Positions 1-7,288 of a stretch of 32,395 bases of DNA are shown piece by piece (the first letter of the stretch is position 1; every line of letters begins with the position of its first letter). Origin of the DNA: an uncultured bacterium (lineage in GTDB: Bacteria; Verrucomicrobiota; Lentisphaeria; Oligosphaerales; Oligosphaeraceae); assembly GCA_902776645.1 (NCBI GenBank), contig CACYQT010000060.1, positions 1-32,395 of the forward strand. Reading direction: 5' to 3'. Made by a program: the position numbers and the translations under genes. The notes beneath the pieces are model-generated. The model ran no database searches and was not told the DNA's origin. It was given only the letters and a program-made list of their open reading frames with translations.

Positions 1-2565
1 GAGAACGGGAATTTCTTGAAGTTTAACGATTTGCTTGATGCTGTGGATGGCGGAGAAGCCTCCTTCGCGGATGGTGCGGTTGACGTCGTCGCGGTCCAGA
101 TCAAGCGTGGTGAACAGCGTGATGTCCGGATGTACTTCCGTTCCAACGGCTTCAACGGCAATCGCCAATGTTTCGTCCGCCGACTTGTATTTTCTCTGTA
201 GAACTTCCTCGATGGCGGGCAGGGAGACCATTTCGCCCGCGATTTTGACGAAGCGTTTCTTGCGTCCTTTGAACGTGAGGAAGCCGTCTTCATCCGCGGA
301 GACGAGATCGCCCGACTGGTAGAACTCCTTGCCGTCGATCATGACGAACGGCGACGGTCCGTCGAAGTTCATATAGCCGCTGAAGACGTTGGCGCCGCGG
401 AGGTAGAGCATGCCCGTCGTGTTCGGCGGGACGGGCTGGAGGTTTTCGTCGCGGACGGTCCATTCCTCGCAGCCGATCGGCTTGCCGAGCGTGCCCTGCT
501 TCGGATTGACGATGGGATTCAAGGCGGCGATAGGGCCGCATTCCGTGATGCCGTATCCTTCCAGGACGGCGGCCTTCGGGCACTTCGAATGGATCAGATC
601 ATAGGTGCTCTGCGGGCATTTCTCCGCGCCGGTGATCGTCATTCTAAGTGACTGGACCTGTTCGATCGGCGCATTGCGGAAGATGCCCGCGATGAACGTC
701 GGCGTGCCGACGGCCATCGTGACGCGGTAGGCGGCGACGATGCGGGCGAGCATGTCGCCTTCCGTCGGATTCGGATGGAAGACGAGGCGGCAGTTGGAGC
801 ACGCGGAGATGATGAAATTGATCATGACGCCGAAGGAATGGAACGGCGGGAGCATGCCCAGGATGCAGTCGTCCAACGTCATGTCGATGTGCTTCATGGC
901 GTATTTGGCGTCGTTCAGCAGATTTCCATGGGTGAGCGGGACGGCCTTCGGCAGGTTTTCGGAGCCGGAGGTGAAGAGGATGACGGCCGTGTCCTGCACG
1001 GGGGCGTTGCGGAGCGACGACCAGTTGAACTTGCTGGCCAGCAGGCAGCTGATCTTCGTGAAGAAGGAGACGCCTTTCGCGAGCTCCTCCAGATAGATGA
1101 ACATGTCTTTGATCTCCTCGAACTGCGTGCCGCGGCCTTCCAGCTGCTCGATGACGACGGACGACGTCAGGATATGCTCGACGGATGCGTTCTTGATGCA
1201 GTGGCGCATGTTGCGGAGGCCGACCGTCCAGTTGATCATGACGGGCACCTTGTTCGCGAACAGCGCCGCGTAATAGACGAGCACGACGGGCATGCAGGCG
1301 GGCATGAGGATGCCGATGCGTTCGCCCGGAATCTTCTCGATGGCGGATTTGAGAACCATGACGGCGAGCACCATCTTCCGGTAGGAGCAGGCGCCTTTGT
1401 TCTGGTCGGCGAGCAGGACGCGGTTGGGGAATTTCGCGGCGTTCTTGAGGAAGGCCTCCGTGACTTTCGTGCTCTCCGGAACTTCCAGCGGGACGTCGCT
1501 CGGCTTGATGAACCATTCGTTCGGGACGGGGCGGAGCGGCTGGATGCCGTCGCTCTTGCCGATGGCGGCGATGAGCACGGAGGCGACGGTGCGGAGGGTC
1601 TCCGGATTGTTGACCTGGTAGCCGAACGTGTCCTGTATCCACAGCTGCAGTTCCGCGATCATCAGGGAGTCGAGGCCGAGATTGGCGCCGAGCAGATCCG
1701 CGTCATGGATGATCTTGTTGGAGGTCATCTCGTGGATCTTGGCGTAGACGGTCTTGCGGACGTCTTCCGGAACGTCGCTGGTGTTGATCTTCGGCGCGAA
1801 ATTCTCCGGCTCGGGCATGGTGCGCGGGCCGCCTTTCTCCCACCAATGGTAGGGGACGTAGAGGTTGTGGGGCGCGTTCTCGTTGTAGAAGGCCTCCAGA
1901 TAGCGGTTGATGGCCTCCTTTTCGCCGTTCTTCGGGAAGTCGTCCGGACAGTTGACGAATTCGACGGTGACGTCACGACGCGGCATGAAGAAGAGGAAGT
2001 TGGACAGCAGCGCCTTGAGGTTGCCGACGATGGTTTCGATGAACGTCGTCTGGTAGCCTTTGGCGCGGCCGAAGGAGGAGCCCCAGAGGCCGCGTGTGCG
2101 GACGAGCACGATGCGGACTTCCGGATACAGTTCGAGGATGCGCTTCACGCCGCCGTTGGCGCGGAGGTCTTCTAAACGGCTGCGGTAGATGCGGCCGGCC
2201 GGATAGAAGAGGACGTTGTCGCCTGCGCGCAGGGCGTCCACGCAGTTCGTGATCTGCTTTTCGACTTTGTCGATGCCTGTCTTGCCGACGACGCCCAGGT
2301 CCGGTATTTCCAAGATCCTAAGCTGCTTGCGCAGATAGCGGAGCGGTGTCGTCTTGACTTGCTTTTCCGTGGCGAGGGCGCGCGGTTTGAAGTCCTTTAC
2401 AAGCGTTGTGGAGATGATGACGGGATCGATGAGGCAGGGGTGGTTCGGCATGAAAAGAATGCCTTTGTTGCCGAGCTTCTTGATGTCTTCAAGCCCTCTG
2501 ACGTGGATTCTGTATCGGAGCCAGAGAGCGACTTTGGCGAAGATTCTGAGAAAAAACAATGTCAT
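1..2565 (-). CDS. Acyltransferase - acyl carrier - AMP-dependent acyl ligase fusion (3' end outside window)
   Basis: 855 codons are open on the minus strand and continue past base 1. Read by eye, there are three parts. Residues 1-220 are a PlsC-type acyltransferase with the H-X4-D motif (N-H-P-C-L-I-D, H42 and D47) and a FYPAGRIYRS block where the family usually has FPEGTRS. Around residues 250-330 is an acyl-carrier-like domain with GLDSL, whose Ser300 would carry phosphopantetheine. From about 370 onward is an AMP-binding ligase with FTSGSENLPKAVPLTHGN near residue 530, EGYGITECGP, and the late YQSGDLVSADEDGFLTFKGR. The family precedent is Aas (acyltransferase plus acyl-ACP synthetase), which reacylates lysophospholipid at the inner membrane; the embedded carrier domain is extra. 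The ATG at 2565 has only a weak upstream AGGG and lies 51 bp after prmC, so co-transcription is likely. Substrate is unknown. Confidence 0.85.
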   Translation of the reverse strand, partial: MTLFFLRIFAKVALWLRYRIHVRGLEDIKKLGNKGILFMPNHPCLIDPVIISTTLVKDFKPRALATEKQVKTTPLRYLRKQLRILEIPDLGVVGKTGIDKVEKQITNCVDALRAGDNVLFYPAGRIYRSRLEDLRANGGVKRILELYPEVRIVLVRTRGLWGSSFGRAKGYQTTFIETIVGNLKALLSNFLFFMPRRDVTVEFVNCPDDFPKNGEKEAINRYLEAFYNENAPHNLYVPYHWWEKGGPRTMPEPENFAPKINTSDVPEDVRKTVYAKIHEMTSNKIIHDADLLGANLGLDSLMIAELQLWIQDTFGYQVNNPETLRTVASVLIAAIGKSDGIQPLRPVPNEWFIKPSDVPLEVPESTKVTEAFLKNAAKFPNRVLLADQNKGACSYRKMVLAVMVLKSAIEKIPGERIGILMPACMPVVLVYYAALFANKVPVMINWTVGLRNMRHCIKNASVEHILTSSVVIEQLEGRGTQFEEIKDMFIYLEELAKGVSFFTKISCLLASKFNWSSLRNAPVQDTAVILFTSGSENLPKAVPLTHGNLLNDAKYAMKHIDMTLDDCILGMLPPFHSFGVMINFIISACSNCRLVFHPNPTEGDMLARIVAAYRVTMAVGTPTFIAGIFRNAPIEQVQSLRMTITGAEKCPQSTYDLIHSKCPKAAVLEGYGITECGPIAALNPIVNPKQGTLGKPIGCEEWTVRDENLQPVPPNTTGMLYLRGANVFSGYMNFDGPSPFVMIDGKEFYQSGDLVSADEDGFLTFKGRKKRFVKIAGEMVSLPAIEEVLQRKYKSADETLAIAVEAVGTEVHPDITLFTTLDLDRDDVNRTIREGGFSAIHSIKQIVKLQEIPVL

Positions 2566-2616
2566 GATATCATACCCTATGATGTGTTTGTCATGGCGCG
2601 GCCTGCGGCCGACGCC

Positions 2617-3453
2617 TTATCGTTTTGCCATCGCGAAGCGGTCATGCCCCGCGTAGTCCTTTTTTACCATTACTATACTATAATGCAAGTTTTGAAGAAT
2701 GTCTTTCATTCGCGGGCCATGTCGGTCGCCAATTTCGCAAATCAGCCATCCGTCGGGCAGCAGACGGTCGAAAGCCTCTTCGGCGATCCGGCGGAGAATG
2801 GCGAGACCGTCCTCTTCGGCGACGAGAGCTAGTTTTGGCTCATGGCCTTTGACGACCGGTTCGAGCGTTTCGTATTCATCCGTCGAGACATAGGGTGGAT
2901 TCGCCGTGACCAGCGCGAACCGCAGATCCTGCGGCAGCGGCTGGAAGAGGTCGCCTTCCAGCAGCGTGACGTTGTCCGCCTTGAGCCGTTGGCGGTTCTT
3001 TTCCGCCCATGACAGGGCTTCTTGGGAGATGTCCGTCCCGTAGACCGTGCGGGACGGGCGGGAGGCGGCGACGGCCAGGGCGATGGCGCCGCTGCCCGTG
3101 CAGAGGTCGAGAACGGGGCCGTCGATGGCGAGATGATCAAGCGCCAGATCCACAAGCTGCTCCGTTTCAGGGCGCGGGATGAGCACGCCCGGGCCGACGA
3201 GCAGGTTGACGCAATGGAAATCGACGTCGCCCATGATGTATTGGAGCGGCTCGCCGTCGATGCGGCGTTGGACACGCCGGTCAAGCTCCGCCTGGAGATG
3301 TGGCGGGAAATCCGCGCCCGTGGAGCAGGGGATGGCGATTGGATTGTCGCCGAGCAGCTGCGAGACGAGCCAGCCGGCCTCCTGGCCGGCGTTTTCCACG
3401 CCGCCTTCTTCGAGGCGGCGGCGGGCTTCTGATATGGCGGTTGCGATGCGCAT
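2617..3453 (-). CDS. prmC: Peptide chain release factor N5-glutamine methyltransferase PrmC/HemK
   Basis: A 278-aa protein of normal family length. It uses S-adenosylmethionine to methylate the glutamine of the GGQ motif in release factors RF1 and RF2 in the cytoplasm. Visible motifs are the SAM-binding loop VLDLCTGSGAIALAVA at about 114-129, the catalytic NPPY at 185-188, and the N-terminal helical release-factor-binding domain with GEPLQYIMG near 67-75 and LIPRPETE at 91-98. In many genomes prmC follows prfA; here no prfA is adjacent and the gene instead heads a pair with the acyltransferase-ligase gene downstream. The ATG at 3453 has no convincing Shine-Dalgarno. A small ORF with an ideal ribosome site starts upstream and overlaps this start in another frame, which may matter for translation. 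Confidence 0.93.
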   Translation of the reverse strand: MRIATAISEARRRLEEGGVENAGQEAGWLVSQLLGDNPIAIPCSTGADFPPHLQAELDRRVQRRIDGEPLQYIMGDVDFHCVNLLVGPGVLIPRPETEQLVDLALDHLAIDGPVLDLCTGSGAIALAVAASRPSRTVYGTDISQEALSWAEKNRQRLKADNVTLLEGDLFQPLPQDLRFALVTANPPYVSTDEYETLEPVVKGHEPKLALVAEEDGLAILRRIAEEAFDRLLPDGWLICEIGDRHGPRMKDILQNLHYSIVMVKKDYAGHDRFAMAKR

Positions 3454-3556
3454 GAATTGGAAATCCGTTGATTGAAATAAAATTACACCAAAATAAAATT
3501 TGCCTTGTAAACGGCAAAAAACAAATAAAATCGGAAAATATGATGCTGGTATCCAT
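3281..3556 (-). CDS. Candidate small ORF overlapping the prmC start (91 codons, speculative)
   Basis: On the minus strand AAGGAGAT lies 4 nt before an ATG at 3556, the best ribosome site near prmC. The ORF begins MDTSIIFSDFICFLPF, is hydrophobic and aromatic for about 30 residues, and then runs through the prmC start in a different frame before stopping at 3281. The overlapping part looks like ordinary shadow coding (Arg/Pro-rich). Either it is a leader or coupling ORF that delivers ribosomes to the poorly marked prmC start, or it is chance. No homology was recognised. Confidence 0.15.
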   Translation of the reverse strand: MDTSIIFSDFICFLPFTRQILFWCNFISINGFPIHAHRNRHIRSPPPPRRRRRGKRRPGGRLARLAAARRQSNRHPLLHGRGFPATSPGGA

Positions 3557-3692
3557 TTTTATCTCCTTGGGCAGTTTCAATGATGGCCTTGTTTGAACAT
3601 GTGTGATTGCAATTAGCAAACGCCGTGCCAAGTTGTCGGCGAGGCGAAAAGACGCTCAACTGGCGGTGCAGACATGCGTTTTTGCAGGCCAA

Positions 3693-3751
3693 CCTGACAT
3701 TTTTTGTATACCAGCCTGACATTTTTTGTATACCTGATGTGTTTTCAGGTA
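3693..3751. repeat. 22-bp-period direct repeat followed by an inverted repeat in the prmC/aroE divergent spacer
   Basis: The 20-mer CCTGACATTTTTTGTATACC occurs exactly twice (3693-3712 and 3715-3734), 22 bp apart start to start, about two helical turns. It runs into a 7-bp inverted repeat, TACCTGA / TCAGGTA (3731-3737 and 3745-3751) with a TGTGTTT loop. It lies between prmC and aroE, which are transcribed away from each other. It could be an operator with iterated sites or just a local tandem duplication. The rest of the spacer, 3454-3941, holds the small ORF above and an AT-rich stretch before aroE; I see no other gene in it. Confidence 0.5.
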
Positions 3752-3877
3752 CAAAATGGACGCATGGCAAGGCAAGAGGCGGCAAGGCGTCAGGGGCTTG
3801 CCAAGGAGGCCGCGCATGCCGCGGCGCGTTTTGAATCGGCCGCCCTTGGTTTCTTTTTCGTCGTATGCATGGAAATC

Positions 3878-3910
3878 TTGCCGACAACCTATATAGTATA
3901 TGGTATATAA
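3878..3910 (+). promoter_or_regulatory. AT-rich candidate promoter region for aroE
   Basis: TTGCCG (3878-3883) is followed by a run of alternating TATA elements up to TATATAA at 3904-3910, about 30-60 bp before the aroE start. Spacing to the best -10 (20 nt) is longer than ideal, so the exact boxes are uncertain. Confidence 0.22.
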
Positions 3911-3941
3911 AGCGGTCTTTTTATATGGAAGAAAAAACACG

Positions 3942-4775
3942 ATGGAACGTTATGGATTGATAGGCCATCCGGTCGGACATTCGAAATCTCCTGCCATGCA
4001 GGAGGCTGGTTTCCAAGCGCTTGGAATCGAGGCCCGCTATGAGCTGATCGATGCGGAGCCGACGAAATTGGCGGACGTCTTCCAGTCGATGCGCAAGACG
4101 CATCGCGGCTGGAATGTGACGATTCCGCACAAGGAGGCGGCCGTGGGGCTGGTCGACGAGATTGACGACGTGGCGCGGAAACTCGGCAGCGTGAACACAG
4201 TGGTCAACGACGGCGGCCGTCTGAAAGGTTTCAGCACGGACGGATACGGTCTGGAAGTCGCTCTGAAAGAGGCGTTTGGATTTGGTTTTGATGGAAAACG
4301 CGTCTGTTTTCTGGGAACGGGCGGCGCGGCCCGCGCGACGGCCGTCTACGCGGCGTTGCATGGCGCGAGCCGCCTGCTGCTGGTCAACCGCACGCTGGAG
4401 CGCGCGGAGCGTCTTGCGGAAGGCGTGCGGGCCGTCGGCGGCACGGCGGACGTGCTGCCGTTGGACGCGACGGCGGCGATCGCAGATGCCCTGCCGGAGA
4501 TGGACGTGTTGGTGCAATGCACGTCGTTGGGGCTGAAGGCGGATGATCCGCTGCCGTTTCCCGTGGAGCTGCTTCCGGAAGGGCTACCGGTCATGGACAT
4601 GGTCTATGGCCGCTCGCGTTTCCGCAAGCTGGCGGGGGAGGCCGGCCATCCGAACGCGGACGGCCGCGGCATGCTGCTGCATCAGGGATGCCGCAGCTTC
4701 ACGCTGTGGACAGGGCGCGAAGCGCCCGTGGAGGCGATGCGGGAGGCCTTGGCCCAAGGGCTAGCTAAAAGCTGA
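3942..4775 (+). CDS. aroE: Shikimate dehydrogenase (NADP)
   Basis: A 277-aa enzyme reducing 3-dehydroshikimate to shikimate in the aromatic amino acid pathway. Seen motifs: GHPVGHSKSP with substrate-binding S14 and S16, NVTIPHK with catalytic K64, GSVNTVV, GFSTD with catalytic D100, the NADP-binding loop FLGTGGAARATAV (123-135), and the closing DMVYGRSRF ... GRGMLLHQG. The ATG at 3942 is chosen over one at 3900 because it starts exactly at the conserved beta strand and has GGAAGA upstream. The gene ends GGG CTA GCT AAA AGC TGA: the last few codons and the stop belong to a short tandem repeat that continues downstream, and the same Ala-Lys-Ser-stop sequence ends proB. Confidence 0.96.
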   Translation: MERYGLIGHPVGHSKSPAMQEAGFQALGIEARYELIDAEPTKLADVFQSMRKTHRGWNVTIPHKEAAVGLVDEIDDVARKLGSVNTVVNDGGRLKGFSTDGYGLEVALKEAFGFGFDGKRVCFLGTGGAARATAVYAALHGASRLLLVNRTLERAERLAEGVRAVGGTADVLPLDATAAIADALPEMDVLVQCTSLGLKADDPLPFPVELLPEGLPVMDMVYGRSRFRKLAGEAGHPNADGRGMLLHQGCRSFTLWTGREAPVEAMREALAQGLAKS

Positions 4776-4860
4776 AAGCTGAAAGCTTAAAGCTTAAAGC
4801 GAAATGCAGAAGCCTAGAAGCCTAGAAGCCTAGAAGCCTAGAAGCCTAGAATCCTAGAAG
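4771..4860. repeat. Heptamer array (GCTGAAA/GCTTAAA) plus CTAG octamer array at the aroE 3' end
   Basis: GCTGAAA occurs twice (4771-4784) and GCTTAAA twice (4785-4798). After two decayed units, six octamers CCTAGAAG (one is CCTAGAAT) run from 4813 to 4860. The first heptamer contains the aroE stop TGA (4773-4775). Units of 7 and 8 nt rotate the reading frame, so stops recur in all three forward frames; CTAG, being a palindrome, also puts TAG on the other strand. The array fills most of the gap to proB. Confidence 0.9.
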
Positions 4861-4882
4861 ACAATAAAAGAGAAAATATCCA

Positions 4883-6064
4883 ATGAAAGTAGATTTCACA
4901 GACAATGGCGAACGCGCGAAACTGCTGAAAAACGTGAAACGCGTCGTGGTGAAGGTCGGCTCGCGGCTGCTGATGGATGTCGACGGCGTGTCGGCCCGCC
5001 AGCGGGTGACGGAGCTTGTGAAAGAGATCGCCGTTCTGCGTGAACGCGGGCTGGAGGTCATTCTCGTGACAAGCGGCGCCGTGGCGACGGGCATGGAGCT
5101 TCTGAAGACGAAAGTCCGCCCGAAGAGCATGGCGTCCAAACAGGCCCATGCGGCGGTCGGCCAATGCGAGCTGATGGGGCTGTACGAGGCGGCGTCCTCC
5201 GCGTTGGGCTTCCATTGCGCGCAGCTGCTGCTGACGGCGGCGGATCTGCATGATCAGGAGCGGCATCTCTGTGTGTCCGAATGTCTTGCGTCGCTGCTGT
5301 CCGTCGGGGCGCTGCCGGTCATCAACGAAAACGACTCCGTCTGCGTGGATGAAATAAAGGTCGGCGACAACGACACGCTGTCCGCCATGGTGTCCAGTCT
5401 GGTCCGGGCGGATCTGACGATTCTCTTGACGACGATCGACGGGATGCGCGAACGGGACATGACGACGGGGGCGTTGGGGCGGCGGCTGAGCGTCGTGCGC
5501 GAATTGGATTCGGAGCTTCTGGCGATGGCGCAGGGGACGGACGGCAACCGTTTCTCCGTCGGCGGCATGATTACGAAACTGCATGCGGCGGACATGGTTA
5601 CGCGTTCCGGCGAAGGGCTTTTGATCGCGGATGGCTTCGATTTCGGCGTCCTGTCGAAGATTTTCGCGGGGGAGGACGTGGGGACGCTTTTCCTGCCGGC
5701 CCGCAAGATGCGGATGCATGCGCATCAGCGCTATCTGGCGTTTTTCGCGGAGCCGAAGGGCGAACTGATCGTCGACCGCGGGGCGGCGGCCGCCGTGGAG
5801 AAGAAAGGGAAAAGCCTGCTGCCCGGCGGGATTCTCGGTCTGCGCGGCGTCTTCCAGCGGGGCGACACGGTGCGGATTCTGAACGTCGAACGGGAGGAGA
5901 TCGCCCGCGGGCAGGTGAATTTCAGCCATGTGGAGCTGTCGTTGATCTGCGGTGCGCAATCCGCTGAATTGGAAAAGCTTCTGGGGCATGCCCCGGAAGC
6001 GGAGGAGGCCGTCCACCGCGACCACCTGGTGGTCACGGCCGCAGCCGGCGGAGCTAAAAGCTGA
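4883..6064 (+). CDS. proB: Glutamate 5-kinase with PUA domain
   Basis: A 393-aa kinase that phosphorylates glutamate to glutamyl 5-phosphate, the first step of proline synthesis. The amino acid kinase domain shows VVVKVGS at 21-27, VTSGAVATG near 61-70 and NENDSVCVDEIKVGDND near 148-164. A C-terminal PUA domain follows from about residue 290 (GILGLRGVFQRGDTVRILN). Length fits the long PUA-bearing form. Proline feedback control is known for this family and not visible here. The ribosome site is weak (AAAAGAGA). proA is not adjacent. The last codons and stop (GCT AAA AGC TGA) are identical to those of aroE and flow into a CTAG nonamer array. Confidence 0.95.
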   Translation: MKVDFTDNGERAKLLKNVKRVVVKVGSRLLMDVDGVSARQRVTELVKEIAVLRERGLEVILVTSGAVATGMELLKTKVRPKSMASKQAHAAVGQCELMGLYEAASSALGFHCAQLLLTAADLHDQERHLCVSECLASLLSVGALPVINENDSVCVDEIKVGDNDTLSAMVSSLVRADLTILLTTIDGMRERDMTTGALGRRLSVVRELDSELLAMAQGTDGNRFSVGGMITKLHAADMVTRSGEGLLIADGFDFGVLSKIFAGEDVGTLFLPARKMRMHAHQRYLAFFAEPKGELIVDRGAAAAVEKKGKSLLPGGILGLRGVFQRGDTVRILNVEREEIARGQVNFSHVELSLICGAQSAELEKLLGHAPEAEEAVHRDHLVVTAAAGGAKS

Positions 6065-6066
6065 AG

Positions 6067-6138
6067 CTCTAGAAGCTCTAGAAGCTCTAGAGGGGCTAGA
6101 AGCGCTAGAGGCTCTAGAGGGGCTAGAAGCTCTAGAAG
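6067..6138. repeat. CTAG nonamer array at the proB 3' end (8 units)
   Basis: Eight perfect-length 9-nt units run from 6067 to 6138, of the form CTCTAGAAG, CTCTAGAGG, GGCTAGAAG or CGCTAGAGG. The period is a multiple of three, so one forward frame stays open and would read as Leu-Glu-Ala repeats; this is not a credible protein. It starts 2 bp after the proB stop. Confidence 0.9.
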
Positions 6139-6185
6139 TTTTGGTGAATTCAGAGTATCCAGAATGCCTGGAAAAGCTCTAACAG

Positions 6186-6207
6186 AAAAATCCTGTAGAT
6201 TTTTTTT
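6186..6207 (+). terminator. Weak candidate terminator after proB
   Basis: AAAAATC (6186-6192) pairs with GATTTTT (6198-6204) around a CTGTA loop and is followed by more Ts. The stem is A/T-rich, so strength is doubtful. 6208-6327 is AT-rich leader sequence before yebC with nothing else I can name. Confidence 0.3.
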
Positions 6208-6327
6208 CCTCTGATATAGCAAAAATAAAAACATTGCATTACATTATGGTAAACAATTATCATTTGGTCTGTCGATGAACCGTTGGCGGGCCTGAATCGT
6301 AACGAATGAAGACAAAGGGAGCTGTGT

Positions 6328-7095
6328 ATGTCAGGCCACAATAAATGGTCAACCATCAAACACAAGAAAGGTGCTGCGGACGCGAAGCGTGGTAAAGTGT
6401 TTTCGCGCGTCAGCAAAGAAATCATCATGGCGGCTAAGGAAGGCGGTCCGGATCCTGATCTGAACGCCCGTCTGCGTTCCGCCGTTGCGGCGGCCAAGGC
6501 CGCCAACATGCCGAACGACAACATCGAACGCGCCATCAAGAAGGGCGCCGGCGGCGGCGACGGCGTGGCGATGGAATCGCTGAGCTACGAAGGCTATGCG
6601 GCCGGCGGCGTGGCGGTCATCGTGAACTGCCTGTCGGACAACCGCAACCGCACGGCGGCGGATATCCGTTCCTTCTTCAACAAATACAACTGCAACCTCG
6701 GCGCCAGCGGCTCCGTTTCATGGAAGTTCCACCGCAAGGCGAAGTTCGTCGTCGAAGGCGAAGCGGCCAACGAAGAGAAGCTGTTCGAGATTCTCGTCGA
6801 TGGCGGCGTCGATGTGGAAGACATCACGGTTGAAGACGACGTGGCGGAAATCCTTGCCGCTCCGGAAGCCTTCAGCGACGTGTTCACCGCGTTGGAAAAG
6901 GCCGGCATCACGGCGACGGAATCCAGCATGGCTTTGATTCCGGAAAACATGACGACCATCAACGACATCAACACGGCCCGTTCCGTCCAGAAGTTCATCG
7001 ACGTCCTCGAAGACTACGATGACGCTCAGGAAGTTTATACGGACATGGAGATCAGTGATGAAGTCGCCGAACAGCTCGCCGCTGAAGAGGAATAA
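6328..7095 (+). CDS. yebC: YebC/PmpR (TACO1) family protein
   Basis: 255 aa, of typical length. It begins with the family hallmark MSGHNKWSTIKHKKGAADAK and has the conserved MPNDNIERAIKKG near residues 62-74 and an acidic C-terminus. Proteins of this family were long listed as transcriptional regulators; more recent work links them, like mitochondrial TACO1, to translation of difficult proline-containing stretches. Which applies here cannot be read from the sequence. The ribosome site AAAGGGAG is good. A strong hairpin terminator follows 29 bp after the stop, so it is probably a single-gene unit or the end of one. Confidence 0.95.
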   Translation: MSGHNKWSTIKHKKGAADAKRGKVFSRVSKEIIMAAKEGGPDPDLNARLRSAVAAAKAANMPNDNIERAIKKGAGGGDGVAMESLSYEGYAAGGVAVIVNCLSDNRNRTAADIRSFFNKYNCNLGASGSVSWKFHRKAKFVVEGEAANEEKLFEILVDGGVDVEDITVEDDVAEILAAPEAFSDVFTALEKAGITATESSMALIPENMTTINDINTARSVQKFIDVLEDYDDAQEVYTDMEISDEVAEQLAAEEE

Positions 7096-7124
7096 GACTT
7101 GCATTGATTGTTGATTGACTGGAG

Positions 7125-7157
7125 ACGCAGACCGGCTTGGCTGGTCTGCGTTTTTTT
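7125..7157 (+). terminator. Rho-independent terminator of yebC
   Basis: ACGCAGACC (7125-7133) pairs perfectly with GGTCTGCGT (7143-7151) and is followed by a run of T. This is the clearest terminator on the left side of the window. Confidence 0.9.
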
Positions 7158-7168
7158 GTGTGGGGAGG

Positions 7169-7191
7169 GCATGATGGCGTTGCCATCATGC
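7169..7191. other. Perfect 10-bp inverted repeat
   Basis: GCATGATGGC and GCCATCATGC form a perfect 10-bp stem with a GTT loop, 11 bp after the yebC terminator. No T-tract follows, so it is not a second intrinsic terminator. It could be an isolated palindromic unit or a mRNA 5' stem for the next gene. Confidence 0.6.
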
Positions 7192-7200
7192 GGTTTGACA

Positions 7201-7253
7201 TGAGACATGAGACATGAGACGAGAGCTGGAAGACGTTAGACGATAAGACGTTA
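7201..7253. repeat. TGAGACA heptamers and AGACGTTA repeats before the NAD(P)HX repair gene
   Basis: TGAGACA, TGAGACA and TGAGACG run from 7201 to 7221, with a decayed unit in front. AGACGTTA then appears at 7231 and 7246. Unlike the other arrays it follows a terminator and precedes a gene start. Confidence 0.65.
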
Positions 7254-7288
7254 ACGTGAAGTTTGGCAATGCGTCATAAAGGGGCAAG

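Noticed and set aside
775..2175. 466-codon + strand ORF
   Set aside because: Antisense shadow of the acyltransferase-ligase gene; no family features, composition Asp/Glu/Val/Arg-biased.
2595..2616. GC-rich hairpin between prmC and the acyltransferase gene as a terminator
   Set aside because: It is a 9-bp stem with one bulge, but no T-run follows on the minus strand, and the 51-bp gap suggests co-transcription.
4838..6025. 395-codon minus-strand ORF opposite proB
   Set aside because: His/Arg/Gln-rich shadow; proB motifs on the + strand are unambiguous.
5952..6182. Leu-Glu-Ala repeat peptide reading through the proB nonamer array
   Set aside because: An open frame is a by-product of the 9-nt period; no start signal, and it overlaps proB.
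7231..7253. MetJ-type operator (AGACGTTA repeats)
   Set aside because: The match to met boxes is partial and the spacing is 15 bp rather than 8; the downstream gene is not a methionine gene.
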